Shown in pieces: positions 9,355 to 20,325 of a stretch of DNA of 64,000 nucleotides. The stretch comes from Rhizobium sp. CC-YZS058. GTDB lineage: Bacteria; Pseudomonadota; Alphaproteobacteria; Rhizobiales; Rhizobiaceae. The stretch is from the NCBI RefSeq assembly GCF_034720595.1, contig NZ_JAYESJ010000001.1:1762001-1826000 (forward strand), given 5' to 3'. The notes under the pieces are model-generated. The model did not search any database and had not been told where the DNA came from. It saw only the letters and a list, made by a program, of their open reading frames with translations. The translations under genes were made by a program, and so were the position numbers. Numbering within the stretch: position 1 is the stretch's first letter; the number at the start of each line of letters is the position of its first letter.

Positions 9355-9574
9355 TAGGGGAAGGGCGCGCGTCGCTAGGCTGCAACGGGTTGATTTGAAA
9401 GGATTTGTTTACCCTATTTTCACCTCGTAGTGGCCATTCGGACACGGTTCTAATCGAAGTAAACGGAAATTAACGCGCGACCTTGCTTGTAGGGCAAAAG
9501 CGGGTAAAACGGCAATTGTGACCGGAGTCGGCACGAGTATGCCGCTGGACATTGGAAGAAGGTAAGATCGTAAC

Positions 9575-11917
9575 ATGAAGGCTGGCTCAAGGTTTTTGAA
9601 CGCGGTTTCGGCGTTCGCGCTGTCTGCGGGAATGGTTGCGACGGGAACCGGTGTTCTGACGCTTGCAAGCGTTTCGGTGGCGCAGGCCGCAACGGTCAGC
9701 CAGATCGTGGTGCGCGGCGCAACCCGCGTCAGCGGCGACACGGTTCGCTCCAATGTCACCATCGTGCCGGGCCGCAGCTTCACCAATGCCGATATCGACG
9801 CCTCGGTGAAGCGGCTCTATGCGACCGGCTACTTCTCCAACGTCAGCATGAACGTTTCCGGCAACACGCTGGTCATCACGGTCAGCGAGAACAACCTGAT
9901 CAACCAGGTGGTGTTCAACGGCAACCGCAAGATCACCGATGACAAGCTGGCGACACTCGTCAAGACGCGTTCGCTCGGTGCCTACAGCGAAGCGACGGCT
10001 CAGATCGATATCCAGGCCATCCGCGACGCCTATGCTGGCATCGGCCGCAACGACGTGTCCGTCACAGTCCAGACGGCGCCGATCGCCGAAGGGCGCGTCA
10101 ACGTGGCCTTCGTCATCAACGAAGGCGAGCGCACGAAGATCCGTTCGATCAACTTCGTCGGCAACAATGCCTATAGCGACGGCCGCCTGTCTGCCGTTCT
10201 GGCCACCAAGAAGTCCGGCATCCTGTCCTTCCTGAACCGCAAGGACGTCTACAACCCCGACAAGCTGCGGGCGGACGAAGAGCAGCTGCGCCAGTTCTAC
10301 TACAATCGCGGCTATGCGGACTTCCGCGTCGTCTCTTCCGACGCCGTGCTCGACGAGAGCACCAATGAATACACGATCACCATCACGGTCGATGAAGGCC
10401 AGCGCTACGACTTCGGTCCGGTCAACGTCGAATCGACGGTCGATGGCGTGGATGCCGATGAGCTGCGTGGTCTGGTCGTCAGCCAGCAGGGCTCGGTCTA
10501 CAAGGCCAAGGATGTGCAGGACACGATGGCGGCGATCTCGCGTCGCGTCGCTGCCCAGGGCTATCCCTTCGCCCGCGTTACCCCGCGCGGCAACCGCGAC
10601 TTCGGCGGCCGCACCATCGCTGTCGATTACCTCGTCGACCAGGGCGAGCGCGCCTATATCGAGCGTATCGAAATCCGCGGCAACACCCGCACGCGCGACT
10701 ATGTGATCCGCCGCGAATTCGACATGAGCGAAGGCGATGCCTTCAACCAGGAAATGCTGGCGACCGCCAAGCGCCGTCTCGAGGCGCTCGGCTATTTCTC
10801 GAGCGTCAACATCACCACGCAGCCGGGCACGGCCTCCGACCGCGTCGTTGTGGTCGTCGATGTACAGGATCAGTCAACCGGCTCCTTCGGGATCGGCGCC
10901 GGCTATGCAGCCGGCAGCGGCGGCGGCTTCCTGCTCGAAGCCTCGATCGAGGAGAAGAACTTCCTCGGCCGTGGCCAGTATATCCGCCTTGCCGCCGGTC
11001 GCGGCGAGGACTCGCGCACCTACAACTTCTCCTTCACCGAGCCCTATTTCCTCGGTTACCGTCTGGCCGCCGGCTTCGACGTGTTCAAGAACGAGAACGA
11101 CTTCAGCGACGACGACTACAGCTACGAGGATCAGGGCTTCGCGCTGCGCGTGACCGCGCCGATCACCGAACGCCTGTCGACGACCTTCAAGTACAGCTAC
11201 ACGAAGCTCGACTACCATGCGAGCGACTCGGAGCTCGCCGATCTGGCGTCGCCCTATCGCCGCGTCGTGAACTTCTCGCCGTGGACGCGCTCTGCGATTT
11301 CGCAGACCCTGACGCTCAACACGCTGGACGATGCACAGCTGCCGCGCGAAGGCATTCTCGCCTCGGCCACGCAGGAATTCGCCGGCCTCGGCGGTACGTC
11401 CGACTATTACAAGCTGACCGGCAAGGCCAAGTGGTTCTACACGGTCAACGACGATGCCGACATCATCGCTTCGCTCTCGGCTGGGGCCGGCCATGTCTTT
11501 AAGACGGGCGGCGAGATGGAAGTGTTCGACCAGTTCCAGCTGGGCAGCAACGAAATTCGCGGCTTCGAGCGCATGGGCGTCGGCCCGCGCAGCGGCAAGT
11601 ATGACGACGCCATCGGCGGCACGACCTATTTCACCGCCTCCGCCGAAGCGACCTTCCCGCTTCCGGGTCTGCCGCGCGACTCCGGTTTCCGTGGTGCAGT
11701 CTTCGTCGATGCCGGAACGCTCTATGGCAACGACGTGACGGTGCGTGCCGACGATCGGGTGCGTGGAACGGATGCCTCGCTGCGCGCGTCGGTCGGCGTC
11801 GGTCTGCTCTGGGCTTCGCCCTTCGGGCCGCTGCGGGTTGACTATGCGGTTCCGATCGCCAAGGAAGACTACGACCGCACGCAGAACATCAAGTTCGGCA
11901 TCTCGTCGCAGTTCTGA
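9575..11917 (+). CDS. bamA: Outer membrane protein assembly factor BamA
   Basis: 780-residue Omp85 protein, the central subunit of the BAM complex that folds beta-barrel proteins into the outer membrane. It has a signal peptide (about residues 1-38, ending VSVAQAAT), five POTRA repeats (about 40-430, starting [20 protein letters not shown]) and a C-terminal 16-strand barrel (about 440-780). The barrel contains [11 protein letters not shown] and ends in GISSQF, with the terminal phenylalanine expected for a BAM substrate. The 220-bp upstream gap is AT-rich relative to its surroundings and probably holds a promoter, but I could not place one with confidence. Confidence 0.97.
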   Translation: MKAGSRFLNAVSAFALSAGMVATGTGVLTLASVSVAQAATVSQIVVRGATRVSGDTVRSNVTIVPGRSFTNADIDASVKRLYATGYFSNVSMNVSGNTLVITVSENNLINQVVFNGNRKITDDKLATLVKTRSLGAYSEATAQIDIQAIRDAYAGIGRNDVSVTVQTAPIAEGRVNVAFVINEGERTKIRSINFVGNNAYSDGRLSAVLATKKSGILSFLNRKDVYNPDKLRADEEQLRQFYYNRGYADFRVVSSDAVLDESTNEYTITITVDEGQRYDFGPVNVESTVDGVDADELRGLVVSQQGSVYKAKDVQDTMAAISRRVAAQGYPFARVTPRGNRDFGGRTIAVDYLVDQGERAYIERIEIRGNTRTRDYVIRREFDMSEGDAFNQEMLATAKRRLEALGYFSSVNITTQPGTASDRVVVVVDVQDQSTGSFGIGAGYAAGSGGGFLLEASIEEKNFLGRGQYIRLAAGRGEDSRTYNFSFTEPYFLGYRLAAGFDVFKNENDFSDDDYSYEDQGFALRVTAPITERLSTTFKYSYTKLDYHASDSELADLASPYRRVVNFSPWTRSAISQTLTLNTLDDAQLPREGILASATQEFAGLGGTSDYYKLTGKAKWFYTVNDDADIIASLSAGAGHVFKTGGEMEVFDQFQLGSNEIRGFERMGVGPRSGKYDDAIGGTTYFTASAEATFPLPGLPRDSGFRGAVFVDAGTLYGNDVTVRADDRVRGTDASLRASVGVGLLWASPFGPLRVDYAVPIAKEDYDRTQNIKFGISSQF

Positions 11918-11964
11918 TCGCAGAGCGTCCAGAACCGTTCGCCAAACCGGTCTGGAGCTTGGCC

Positions 11965-13032
11965 ATGGATCGTACCCATTTTTTCCCGCCGCATGACGGG
12001 CTCCGCCTGAGCGATCTGGCGGAGCGGATCGGCGCGGAGCTGCAGGATGCTTCGGTCGCCGACCGGATCGTCCGCGGCGTTGCGCCGACCTATCGGGCGG
12101 AGCCGGATCAGGTCTGCTATATGCTGCATCGGCGCAATCGTGCCGAATTCGAAACATCGAAGGCCGCCGCCGTCATTTGCGACAAGGCACTGGTCGGCTT
12201 CGTTCCACCCCATATCCCTGTGCTCCTGACACGTGCGCCGCACACGGCCTTCGCCTTGGCCGGCGCGCTTCTGCATCCGCAGGCGCTGCGTCCGGCACCG
12301 ACGCTGGGTGGCATGGATGGCGTCGCGCCCGGCGCGGTCGTCGATCCGACGGCTCGGCTGGAGCCAGGCGTGATGGTCGAGCCCGGAGCGGTCATCGGCG
12401 CCAATGTCGAGATCGGAAGCGGCACGCGGATCCTGGCGGGCGCCATCATCGGCGCCGGTGTCACGATCGGCAGGGACTGCACGATCGCGCAGGGTGCGAC
12501 GGTGCTCTACGCGCATGTCGGCAATTCGGTGATCGTCCATCCCGGTGCGCGCATCGGCCAGGATGGCTTTGGCAATGCGCCGGGCCCGAGGGGCGGCATG
12601 ATCAAGATCGTGCAGATCGGCCGCGTGATCCTGCAGGATCATGTGGAAATCGGCGCCAATGCGACGATCGACCGTGGCGCGATGGACGATACGGTGATCG
12701 GCGAAGGCACCAAGATCGACAATCTGGTCCAGATCGGCCACAACGTGCAGATCGGCCGCTTCTGCGGCATTGCGGCACTGGCAGGGATTGCCGGCAGCAC
12801 GCGGATCGGCGATGGCGTGCTGATCGGCGGTGCCAGCGGCATCAACGGCCATATCGCAATCGGCGACCGGGCGCAGATCGCGGCCATGAGCGGCGTGGCG
12901 CAGGATGTGCCGGCCGGCGAGCGCTATGCCGGCATTCCGGCGCGGCCGATCCATGATTTCCTGCGCGAGGCCGCCCAGATCGCCGCCCGCGTCGAAGGCA
13001 GAAAGCGCAAGACGGGAGAGACCCATGACTGA
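11965..13032 (+). CDS. lpxD: UDP-3-O-(3-hydroxyacyl)glucosamine N-acyltransferase
   Basis: 355-residue enzyme adding the N-linked 3-hydroxyacyl chain in the third step of lipid A synthesis. An N-terminal uridine-binding domain is followed, from about residue 110, by left-handed beta-helix hexapeptide repeats ([20 protein letters not shown] and similar). The [12 protein letters not shown] and [17 protein letters not shown] motifs are typical of LpxD. I used the ATG at 11965 rather than a TTG six bases upstream. Its last 8 bases overlap the start of fabZ. Confidence 0.96.
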   Translation: MDRTHFFPPHDGLRLSDLAERIGAELQDASVADRIVRGVAPTYRAEPDQVCYMLHRRNRAEFETSKAAAVICDKALVGFVPPHIPVLLTRAPHTAFALAGALLHPQALRPAPTLGGMDGVAPGAVVDPTARLEPGVMVEPGAVIGANVEIGSGTRILAGAIIGAGVTIGRDCTIAQGATVLYAHVGNSVIVHPGARIGQDGFGNAPGPRGGMIKIVQIGRVILQDHVEIGANATIDRGAMDDTVIGEGTKIDNLVQIGHNVQIGRFCGIAALAGIAGSTRIGDGVLIGGASGINGHIAIGDRAQIAAMSGVAQDVPAGERYAGIPARPIHDFLREAAQIAARVEGRKRKTGETHD

Positions 13033-13495
13033 GACTGCGCCGAGCACGGTGCTCGGAACGGCCGATATCCGTGAAATCCTGAAGCTGCTGCCGCATCGCT
13101 ATCCGTTTCTCCTGGTCGATCGCATCATCGAGATCGACGGCGACAATTCGGCGATCGGCATCAAGAACGTCACGGCCAACGAGCCGCATTTTACGGGCCA
13201 TTTTCCCGAACATCCGATCATGCCCGGCGTTTTGTTGATCGAAGGCATGGCACAGACCGCCGGCGCCATCTGCGCCCGCAAGACCGCGTCCAGCGACAAT
13301 CTGGTCTACTTCATGACCATTGATGCCGCCCGGTTTCGCAAGCCTGTCGTTCCCGGCGACCGGGTCGAGTTCCATGTCGTCAAGCAGAAGCAGCGCGGGA
13401 ACATCTGGAAATTTCACTGCGACGCAAAAGTTGACGGGCAGCTCGTCGCGGAAGCTGATATCGGCGCGATGATCGCCAGCCGGAAAGACGTGTAA
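13025..13495 (+). CDS. fabZ: 3-hydroxyacyl-ACP dehydratase FabZ
   Basis: 156-residue hot-dog fold dehydratase of fatty acid elongation. [13 protein letters not shown] (residues 21-33) and the active-site segment [20 protein letters not shown] hold the catalytic H59 and E73. It overlaps lpxD by 8 bp and precedes lpxA by 2 bp. This tight coupling matches its biological role: FabZ and LpxA/LpxD compete for 3-hydroxyacyl-ACP, balancing phospholipid and lipid A synthesis. Confidence 0.97.
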   Translation: MTETAPSTVLGTADIREILKLLPHRYPFLLVDRIIEIDGDNSAIGIKNVTANEPHFTGHFPEHPIMPGVLLIEGMAQTAGAICARKTASSDNLVYFMTIDAARFRKPVVPGDRVEFHVVKQKQRGNIWKFHCDAKVDGQLVAEADIGAMIASRKDV

Positions 13496-13497
13496 TC

Positions 13498-14310
13498 ATG
13501 ATCGCCACCACCGCCCGCATTCACCCCATGGCCGTCGTCGAAGAGGGCGCGGTCGTGGGCGAGAATGTCGTCATCGGCCCGTTCTGCCATGTCGGTGCCA
13601 AGGTGGTGCTGGCGGACGAGGTGTCTCTGCTCAGCCATGTGGTGGTCACCGGGCGCACCAGTGTCGGCCGCGGAACGAAGATTTTCCCCGGCGCGGTGAT
13701 CGGCGGCGATTCCCAGAGTGTCCACCACAGCGCGGTCGATACCCGGCTCATCATCGGCGAGATGTGCACGATCCGTGAGGGCGTGACCATGAACACCGGC
13801 ACGGTGGAGCATGGCGGCGTCACCTCGGTCGGCAACAACAATCTTTTTCTCGCCTACGCCCATGTCGCGCATGACTGCATGCTCGGCAACAACATCATCC
13901 TGTCCAACAATGTGATGCTGGCCGGCCATGTGGTGGTGGAAGATCGCGCCATTCTCGGCGGCGGTTCGGCCGTTCACCAGTTTACCCGCATCGGGCGCCA
14001 AGCCTTCATCGGCGGCCTGTCGGCCGTCAGCTACGACGTCATTCCCTATGGCATGCTGAACGGCAATCCGGGCGTTCTGTCGGGCCTGAACGTCGTCGGC
14101 ATGAGCCGCGCGGGATTCGAAAAGGCGACGATCCATCAGGTCCGTCGTGCCTACAAGCAGATCTTCGAGGGGCCGGACGCGATCCGCGTCAATGCCGCCG
14201 CCATTCGCGCGGACTATGCCGACTGCGCACCGGTGATCGAGATTCTCGATTTCATCGCGTCCGACAGCGACCGCGCCCTGTCTTCGCCCTCGCGGGGCAA
14301 GAAAGGCTGA
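13498..14310 (+). CDS. lpxA: Acyl-ACP:UDP-N-acetylglucosamine O-acyltransferase
   Basis: 270-residue first enzyme of lipid A synthesis, attaching a 3-hydroxyacyl chain to UDP-GlcNAc. The left-handed beta-helix repeats begin at once ([26 protein letters not shown]). The catalytic loop [11 protein letters not shown] is present, as are the [15 protein letters not shown] and [12 protein letters not shown] segments of the C-terminal part. Its UDP-GlcNAc substrate is made by GlmS and GlmU, encoded about 10 kb away in this window. Confidence 0.97.
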   Translation: MIATTARIHPMAVVEEGAVVGENVVIGPFCHVGAKVVLADEVSLLSHVVVTGRTSVGRGTKIFPGAVIGGDSQSVHHSAVDTRLIIGEMCTIREGVTMNTGTVEHGGVTSVGNNNLFLAYAHVAHDCMLGNNIILSNNVMLAGHVVVEDRAILGGGSAVHQFTRIGRQAFIGGLSAVSYDVIPYGMLNGNPGVLSGLNVVGMSRAGFEKATIHQVRRAYKQIFEGPDAIRVNAAAIRADYADCAPVIEILDFIASDSDRALSSPSRGKKG

Positions 14311-14315
14311 GGCCG

Positions 14316-15203
14316 ATGGATGGCGCGCCGCGTCCGAAGGGCAGGCTTGCCATCATCGCCGGCGGCGGCGCGCTTCCCCATCACGTGGCCGAAGCCGCGC
14401 GGCAGCACGGCGAGGACCCTTTCATCATCGCGCTCGCCGGCGAGGCGGGCGACGCTTGGTCGGACTATGAGCGCAGGACGCTCGGGATCGGCAATTTTCG
14501 CGAGATCAGCGCGACATTCCGCGAAAAGAGGATTGATCGCGTCGTTCTGTCCGGGGGCGTTCGACGCCGGCCGGAATGGCGGGACATTCGCCCCACGCTG
14601 CGCACGCTGTCGCGCGTTCCCGCCGTTCTCCGCACGCTTCTCTCCGGTGGCGACGATGCGGTTCTCAAAATGGCGATCGAGCTCATCGAGGCGAGCGGGG
14701 CACGGGTAATCGGCGTCCAGGAGATCCTCCCCGATCTTCTAGCCGAAGTCGGTCCGCTGGGTTCAGTTTTGCCGGGGGCGGCGGATGAGGCCGATATGCG
14801 TGCCGCCACGGCAGCTGCTAACGCTCTGGGTGCGCTCGATGTGGGGCAGGGCGCGGTTGCGGTCGGCGGGCGCGTGGTGGCCCTCGAAGGGCCGGAGGGC
14901 ACGGATTCCATGCTGGCGCGGGTGGCGGAGCTGCGCCGCCAGGGCCGAATCTCGCCGCGCCGGCGCGGCGTCCTCGTCAAGCTCTGCAAGCCGCAGCAGG
15001 ATCTGCGGGCCGATCTGCCGTCGATCGGGCCGTCGACGGTCAAAGGGGCTGTCGCTGCCGGGCTCGCAGGCATTGCCGTCGAAGCCGGCCGGGCGCTGGT
15101 GCTGGAGCGGGGAGAAACCATGGCGGCGGCTGAGCAGGCCGGCATTTTCATCACCGGGCTCGATCGCGGGTCCCCTGCCGGCAAGGAAGAGGTGAAGCCA
15201 TGA
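14316..15203 (+). CDS. lpxI: UDP-2,3-diacylglucosamine pyrophosphatase LpxI
   Basis: 295-residue LpxI (DUF1009), the alphaproteobacterial replacement for LpxH in making lipid X. The N-terminal GRLAIIAGGGALPHHVAEAA is diagnostic. RVVLSGGVRRRPEWRDIRP, GVQEILPDLLAEVGPLG and the C-terminal VLVKLCKPQQDLRADLPSIG also match. It begins 5 bp after lpxA and overlaps lpxB by the 4-bp ATGA, so the four Lpx enzymes and FabZ are very probably translated from one message. Confidence 0.95.
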   Translation: MDGAPRPKGRLAIIAGGGALPHHVAEAARQHGEDPFIIALAGEAGDAWSDYERRTLGIGNFREISATFREKRIDRVVLSGGVRRRPEWRDIRPTLRTLSRVPAVLRTLLSGGDDAVLKMAIELIEASGARVIGVQEILPDLLAEVGPLGSVLPGAADEADMRAATAAANALGALDVGQGAVAVGGRVVALEGPEGTDSMLARVAELRRQGRISPRRRGVLVKLCKPQQDLRADLPSIGPSTVKGAVAAGLAGIAVEAGRALVLERGETMAAAEQAGIFITGLDRGSPAGKEEVKP

Positions 15204-16378
15204 CCGATCGTCCCTTGAAGCTTGCGCTGGTGGCCGGCGAGGTGTCCGGCGATCTCTTAGGCGCCGATCTCGTTCGCGCGCTCAGGCAGCGGCATGGCGC
15301 GGTCGAGCTCGTGGGCGTCGGCGGCGAGGAGATGGAGGCGCAGGGTCTCGTATCGCTCTTCGATTATTCCGAACTGTCGATCATGGGCCTGTCCCAGGTC
15401 CTTGCCCGGCTACCGAATCTCGTTCGCCGTATCAGCCAGACCGCCAATGCGATCATCGCGGCGAGGCCCGACGTGCTGGTCATCATCGACAGTCCGGATT
15501 TCACCCATCGTGTCGCGCGCAAGGTGCGCGCCGGCCTGCCGGATCTACCGATCGTCGATTATGTCTGCCCCAGCGTCTGGGCCTGGAAGCCGGAGCGCGC
15601 GCAGCGCATGCGGCCCTATGTGGATCACGTGCTGGCCGTCCTGCCCTTCGAGCCGGAGGTGATGGCGCGCCTTGGCGGGCCGTCCACGACCTATGTCGGC
15701 CATCGCCTCGTGGTGGATCCGAATGTGCGCGCTGTCCGCGCCGCACAAGCCGCCCGCGCGGCCTCGGGTCTCGGCCGGCCTGCCACCTGTCTGGTCCTTC
15801 CCGGTTCGCGCAGCAGCGAGACCTCGCGTCTTCTGCCGCCCTTTCGCGAAGCGGTCGAGGAGCTGGCGCAGCGGCAGCCGGGAACGCGGTTTCTGCTGCC
15901 CACCGTTCCGCGCCAGGCAGAGCGCGTCAAAGCCGCAATCGCGGACTGGCGGGTCAAACCGGAAGTGACAGTAGGCGCGACAGCCAAATGGGCAGCCTTC
16001 GCCGAGGCGGATGCGGCCATCGCGGCTTCCGGCACGGTCATTCTCGAGCTGGCGCTCTGCGGCATTCCCGTGGTCTCCACCTACAAGGCCGATTTCCTGA
16101 TCCGCATGATGCACAAGCGCATCCGCATCTGGAGTGCAAACCTGCCGAGCCTGATCGCCGATTACCCGGTCGTGCCCGAATATTTCAACGAATCGGTGCG
16201 GCCCGGCGCCCTGGCGCGCTGGCTGGAGCGCCTGTCCGCCGACACAGCCGAGCGCCGCACCATGCTTGAGGGCTATCAGCGCGTCTGGGAGATCATGTCG
16301 ACCGACATCGCGCCGGGAGAGAAAGCCGCCGAGATCGTTCTCGGCTGCTGCGCCCGCAAAGGCGGGCAGCCGGCATAG
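15200..16378 (+). CDS. lpxB: Lipid-A-disaccharide synthase
   Basis: 392-residue GT19 glycosyltransferase joining lipid X and UDP-diacylglucosamine to the tetra-acylated disaccharide. Landmarks are the N-terminal KLALVAGEVSGDLLGADLVRA, VDYVCPSVWAWKPERA in the middle, VLPGSRSSE, and the C-terminal domain AIAASGTVILELALCGIPVV. It is the last gene of the plus-strand operon and is followed at once by a hairpin. In the rhizobial genomes I remember, gltA follows lpxB; here the next genes are a small peptide and moeA on the opposite strand. Confidence 0.96.
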   Translation: MTDRPLKLALVAGEVSGDLLGADLVRALRQRHGAVELVGVGGEEMEAQGLVSLFDYSELSIMGLSQVLARLPNLVRRISQTANAIIAARPDVLVIIDSPDFTHRVARKVRAGLPDLPIVDYVCPSVWAWKPERAQRMRPYVDHVLAVLPFEPEVMARLGGPSTTYVGHRLVVDPNVRAVRAAQAARAASGLGRPATCLVLPGSRSSETSRLLPPFREAVEELAQRQPGTRFLLPTVPRQAERVKAAIADWRVKPEVTVGATAKWAAFAEADAAIAASGTVILELALCGIPVVSTYKADFLIRMMHKRIRIWSANLPSLIADYPVVPEYFNESVRPGALARWLERLSADTAERRTMLEGYQRVWEIMSTDIAPGEKAAEIVLGCCARKGGQPA

Positions 16379-16388
16379 GGACAAACAA

Positions 16389-16415
16389 AAAGGCCGGGTG
16401 AAAACCCGACCTTTC
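16389..16415 (+). terminator. Terminator hairpin of the lpx operon
   Basis: AAAGGCCGGGT (16389-16399) pairs with ACCCGACCTTT (16404-16414) with one central C-A mismatch and a GAAA tetraloop. It lies 10 bp after the lpxB stop, and the A/T-flanked stem could work in both directions. Confidence 0.7.
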
Positions 16416-16531
16416 GTCAATCCAGTGAGAAGCCGCCAGTTCATCCGTGGTCGGCTCGACTGTCTGGATTATCTCGCTGCATCCTTGCTAAAGCCTTAAC
16501 GTGTCAGCGGTGTGACGCGCGGCCGCAAATG

Positions 16532-16678
16532 TCAGTTTTCCTGAACCGACACCCCGTTCTCGCCGATCCGCAGCTCGACGCCATCGGGCTTGGATTCCTT
16601 GTCGTAAATATAGACCCCCATCACCACGACGAGAACGACAAGGCCGCCCAAGACGGCATAGATCATATTCCTGTTCAC
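16532..16678 (-). CDS. Small single-pass membrane peptide, 48 residues
   Basis: The frame reads as one hydrophobic helix (about residues 5-24, MIYAVLGGLVVLVVVMGVYI) followed by a charged tail ending GVELRIGENGVSVQEN. A GTG at 16678 is the preferred start because AAGGGGCG lies 6-8 bp upstream. The internal ATG at 16666 has an AGGAA placed too close, and an ATG at 16735 would add an unlikely N-terminus. I remember similar short rhizobial proteins with the same GV-E-x-I-x-ENGVS-x-QEN tail, but none with a known function. It is read toward lpxB, downstream of and on the same strand as moeA (81 bp), so it may be the last cistron of that transcript. Confidence 0.65.
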   Translation of the reverse strand: MNRNMIYAVLGGLVVLVVVMGVYIYDKESKPDGVELRIGENGVSVQEN

Positions 16679-16759
16679 GCAAAACGCCCCTTTGTCTTCA
16701 ATGCGGAGAGGCTGTTGAAGATAGGGCGCAGACACGGACGGGAAAGGGGGAAAGCCGCT

Positions 16760-17980
16760 CTATTCCGGCGCGCGGAGCATGAGGATCCGGCAGGGATCCC
16801 CGGCGTTCAGCGCAGGCGCCTGGGGCCGACGCACGATCAGGGCGCCGGCTGCGGAAAATACCGACATCATCGAGGAATCCTGCCTGTCGAAGGCGGTCGC
16901 TTCCAGCGTGCCGTCCGCCCTGCGGATCAAGCGCGCCCGCACATAGTCCTGGCGCCTGTCATTGGCCGGCAGTGCGCGACCGCTGATCGCCTCTCGCGCG
17001 CGTTCGGCGGTCGGCAGGTGGCCGAGCCGGCGCAGAAGCGGCTCCAGGAAGAGGAGGCCACAGACGAGGCTCGAGGCCGGGTTCCCGGGAAGGCCCAGCA
17101 CATGCATGCCTGCCAGCCGGCCGACCATCAACGGTTTGCCCGGGCGCATGGCGATCTTCCAGAAGTCGAGCGCCATGCCGAGCGAAAGCAGAGTCGAGCG
17201 GACGAGATCATGATCGCCCACAGAGGCGCCGCCCAGCGTCACCAGCACATCGGCGCCGGCCTCCTGCGCCCGAGCCACGGCATCCGCCAGCGCGTCGCGA
17301 TCATCCGGCACGAGGCCGAGGTCGATCACCGAAGCACCGTTTTCCCGCGCCAGCGCGCCGATGCCGGTTCCATTCGAGGCGACGATCTGGTGAGGGCCGG
17401 GCAGGGTTCCGGGCGCGACCAGTTCGTCGCCGGTCGAAAGAACCGCCACGCGAACACGGCGATAGACCGGAAGCCGCGCATGGCTCATGGCCGCGGCAAC
17501 GGTCAGCCGCGCCATGTCGAGGCTCTGCCCGGCCTCAAGCACGCGCTGACCGTCTTGAAAATCCTGGCCGCGCGGGCGGATGTGGCGGCCGGGTCCGGGA
17601 TGAAAGCGGCTGCGGATGCGCCCGTCGCCCATCACCTCCGCATCTTCCTGGATGAGGATGCAATCGGCACCCTCAGGCACCGGCGCGCCGGTGAAGATGC
17701 GGACCGCTTCGCCGACGCCGACGACGCCCGCAAACCCATGGCCCGCCGCCGCCTGGCCGATGACGGAAAGCTCGGCGCCCAACACGCGAACGTCTGCGTC
17801 GCGCACCGCATAGCCGTCCATGGCGGAATTGTCGAAGGGCGGATGGGTGAGCCGCGCGGCGACATCCGCGGCAAGCACCCGGCCGAGCGCGTCGTCCAAC
17901 GCAACCTCTTCCTTGTCCGTCATCGGGACGGCGCTTGAAAGCAGGCGTTCGAGCGCCTCTTCGACCGGCAGCAGGCTCAT
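16760..17980 (-). CDS. moeA: Molybdopterin molybdenumtransferase MoeA
   Basis: 406-residue enzyme inserting molybdate into adenylylated molybdopterin, the last step of molybdenum cofactor assembly. Family landmarks are the N-terminal [30 protein letters not shown] (about residues 50-61), [27 protein letters not shown] and [11 protein letters not shown]. Its ATG overlaps the moaC stop as ATGA, so translation is probably coupled. The length is normal. The gene that follows moeA in many rhizobia, lexA, is not here. Confidence 0.95.
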   Translation of the reverse strand: MSLLPVEEALERLLSSAVPMTDKEEVALDDALGRVLAADVAARLTHPPFDNSAMDGYAVRDADVRVLGAELSVIGQAAAGHGFAGVVGVGEAVRIFTGAPVPEGADCILIQEDAEVMGDGRIRSRFHPGPGRHIRPRGQDFQDGQRVLEAGQSLDMARLTVAAAMSHARLPVYRRVRVAVLSTGDELVAPGTLPGPHQIVASNGTGIGALARENGASVIDLGLVPDDRDALADAVARAQEAGADVLVTLGGASVGDHDLVRSTLLSLGMALDFWKIAMRPGKPLMVGRLAGMHVLGLPGNPASSLVCGLLFLEPLLRRLGHLPTAERAREAISGRALPANDRRQDYVRARLIRRADGTLEATAFDRQDSSMMSVFSAAGALIVRRPQAPALNAGDPCRILMLRAPE

Positions 17981-18477
17981 GCCGGATCTGCCGATGGGTC
18001 GCGGCGATAATCGCCGGAGCGTCCGCCGGATTTCGCCAGCAGCCGGATGCCGCCGATCTCCATCTCGCGGTCGGCCGCCTTTGCCATGTCGTAGATCGTC
18101 AGGCAGGCAACGCTGACGGCCGTCAGCGCCTCCATCTCCACACCCGTGCGCCCCGTGAGCTTGGCCATGGCGGCAACGCGCAGGCCGGGCAGGTCGGGAT
18201 CGGGCGTAATGTCGACGGCCACCTTGGTGAGCATCAGCGGATGGCAGAGCGGAATCAACGATGCGGTCTGCTTGGCGGCCATGATGCCGGCAAGCCGCGC
18301 CACGCCGATCACATCGCCCTTCTTGGCATTGCCGTCGAGAATCAGCTGCAGCGTTTCGGCCGCCATGCGGACATGACCTTCCGCTTCGGCGATCCGAACC
18401 GTCTCGGTCTTGTCGCCCACATCGACCATTGCAGCCTCGCCGGCTGCATCGAGATGGGTCAGACGCGGCCCGCTCAT
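17977..18477 (-). CDS. moaC: Cyclic pyranopterin monophosphate synthase MoaC
   Basis: 166-residue enzyme that, after MoaA, converts GTP to cyclic pyranopterin monophosphate. The signature residues are clear: [14 protein letters not shown], and [19 protein letters not shown] followed by IYDMAKA. The ATG at 18477 gives the standard start [20 protein letters not shown]; frame upstream of it belongs to trpC sequence. It overlaps trpC and moeA by 4 bp each. moaA is not in this window, so the pathway genes are split. Confidence 0.96.
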   Translation of the reverse strand: MSGPRLTHLDAAGEAAMVDVGDKTETVRIAEAEGHVRMAAETLQLILDGNAKKGDVIGVARLAGIMAAKQTASLIPLCHPLMLTKVAVDITPDPDLPGLRVAAMAKLTGRTGVEMEALTAVSVACLTIYDMAKAADREMEIGGIRLLAKSGGRSGDYRRDPSADPA

Positions 18478-19292
18478 TCCGCGGCCTGCGCGGCGGCGGA
18501 GCCGGTCAGCAGCTGGCGGGTGGCGGCAGCGACGTCGCTCTGGCGCATCAGGCTTTCGCCGACGAGGAAGGTGCTGATCGAGGCGTTGTCGCGCAGGCGC
18601 AGGCAATCGGCATGGGTGAAGATGCCGCTTTCGCCCACCAGCAGCCGGTCCTCCGGCACCATCGGCGCCAATTTCTCCGAAAGCGCGATGTCGACCTCGA
18701 AGGTCTTGAGATTGCGGTTGTTGATGCCGATCAAGGGGGACGAGAGCCGAAGGGCCTGCTCCATCTCCGCCTCGTCATGCACTTCGACGAGCACGTCCAT
18801 GCCATGCGCGAAAGCCGCGTCCTGCAGGCGCTTCGCCGCGTCGATGTCGAGCGAGGCCATGATCAGCAGAATGCAATCGGCACCCCAGGCACGGGCTTCG
18901 TCCACCTGATAGGTGTCGAACATGAAGTCCTTGCGCAAAGCCGGCAGGCCGCAGGCCTTGCGGGCCGCCGTCAGAAACTCCGGCGCGCCCTCAAAGCTCG
19001 GGCGATCGGTGAGCACGGAAAGGCAGGCCGCACCGCCCGCTTCATAGGCCCTTGCCAGGGCAGGCGGGTCGAAGTCGGCGCGGATCAGGCCCTTGGACGG
19101 GCTTGCCTTCTTGATTTCCGCGATCAGGCCGAACTGGCCGGCAGACTTGCGTGCCGACAGCGCCTTGGCAAAACCACGGGGCGGCTCCTGCTCGGCGGCC
19201 ATCGCCTTGAGATCGGCAAGCGGCACCCGCGCTTTCGCGGCCGCAATCTCCTCGCGCTTGTAAGCTTCGATACGATCGAGAATCGTGCTCAT
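18474..19292 (-). CDS. trpC: Indole-3-glycerol-phosphate synthase
   Basis: 272-residue TIM-barrel enzyme closing the indole ring in tryptophan synthesis. Visible motifs in order are [12 protein letters not shown] (about residues 57-68), [36 protein letters not shown] and LLVGESGI. It is a stand-alone TrpC, not fused to TrpF. It overlaps trpD and moaC by 4 bp each (ATGA), so it is translationally linked to a molybdenum cofactor gene, an arrangement I recall from other rhizobia. Confidence 0.96.
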   Translation of the reverse strand: MSTILDRIEAYKREEIAAAKARVPLADLKAMAAEQEPPRGFAKALSARKSAGQFGLIAEIKKASPSKGLIRADFDPPALARAYEAGGAACLSVLTDRPSFEGAPEFLTAARKACGLPALRKDFMFDTYQVDEARAWGADCILLIMASLDIDAAKRLQDAAFAHGMDVLVEVHDEAEMEQALRLSSPLIGINNRNLKTFEVDIALSEKLAPMVPEDRLLVGESGIFTHADCLRLRDNASISTFLVGESLMRQSDVAAATRQLLTGSAAAQAAE

Positions 19293-20317
19293 GCGGACAC
19301 CTCGGCCGGCTGGTTGGACACGGCGACGAGCCGTTCGAGCGCCTTGGCCGTCGCGCCGCTCGTAAGCGATTGGCGCGCGAGCTGCATGCCCTCGGTCAGG
19401 CTTGCGGCGCGGCCGGCGATAAGGAGCGAGGCACTGGCATTGGCGAGCGCGATGTCGCGATAGGCGTTCTCGTCGCCGTTCAGCACGCCGGTCAGCGCCA
19501 GGGCATTCTGCGCACCGTCGCCACCGCGCAAGGCCTTAAGGGAAACGGTCGGCAACCCGAAATCGCGCGGGGTGAGAGTGAACTGGCGGATCGCGCCGTT
19601 CTCGACGGCAGCAACCTCGGTCGTGCCGGTCGTGGTGATCTCGTCGAGCCCTTCGCCGTGAACGACCCAGACGCTTTCGGAGCCGAGATCGCGCAGCACT
19701 TCGGCCACCGGCAGCACCCATTGCGGCGCGTAGACGCCGACCAGCTGGCGGCGGACGCCCGCCGGGTTGGACAGGGGGCCGAGCAGGTTGAAGATCGTGC
19801 GGGTGCCGAGCTCCACCCGCGTCGGGCCGACATGGCGCATGGCCGAATGATGCTGCTGGGCGAACATGAAGCCGACGCCCGCCTCGCGGATGCAGCGGCT
19901 GATCTGGTCCGGCCCGATATCGAGCTTCACGCCGAGTTGCGACAGCGCATCCGCCGTGCCGGACTTCGAACTGAGCGCCCGGTTGCCGTGCTTGGCGACG
20001 GGAACGCCGGCGCCGGCCACGATGAGGGCGGCGAGGGTCGAGATGTTGTATGTCCCTGCGCCATCGCCGCCCGTGCCGACGATGTCGATCGCCTCGGCCG
20101 GTGCGTCGACCGTCAGCATCCGCGCCCGCATGGCGCCGACGGCGCCGACGATCTCGTCCACCGTTTCGCCGCGCACGCGCAGCGCCATCAGGAAGCCGCC
20201 GATCTGGGAGGGCGTCGCCGCCCCCGACATGATGATCTCGAAGGCGGCGCGCGCTTCCTCGCGGTCCAGCGGTCGGCCCAGGGCGGCGGCGGCGATGAAG
20301 GGTTTGAGATCCGCCAT
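19289..20317 (-). CDS. trpD: Anthranilate phosphoribosyltransferase
   Basis: 342-residue enzyme transferring phosphoribose from PRPP to anthranilate. The PRPP-binding glycine-rich motif [18 protein letters not shown] (about residues 81-98), the [17 protein letters not shown] motif and the [21 protein letters not shown] segment are intact. It is not fused to a TrpG glutamine amidotransferase. It begins 8 bp after the stop of the PpiD-like gene and overlaps trpC by 4 bp. No trp attenuator or leader peptide fits in the 8-bp gap. Confidence 0.96.
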   Translation of the reverse strand: MADLKPFIAAAALGRPLDREEARAAFEIIMSGAATPSQIGGFLMALRVRGETVDEIVGAVGAMRARMLTVDAPAEAIDIVGTGGDGAGTYNISTLAALIVAGAGVPVAKHGNRALSSKSGTADALSQLGVKLDIGPDQISRCIREAGVGFMFAQQHHSAMRHVGPTRVELGTRTIFNLLGPLSNPAGVRRQLVGVYAPQWVLPVAEVLRDLGSESVWVVHGEGLDEITTTGTTEVAAVENGAIRQFTLTPRDFGLPTVSLKALRGGDGAQNALALTGVLNGDENAYRDIALANASASLLIAGRAASLTEGMQLARQSLTSGATAKALERLVAVSNQPAEVSA

Positions 20318-20325
20318 CGCCGGCC

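Noticed and set aside
19289..20325. trp attenuator or leader peptide before trpD
   Set aside because: Only 8 bp separate trpD from the preceding stop codon, leaving no room for a leader.
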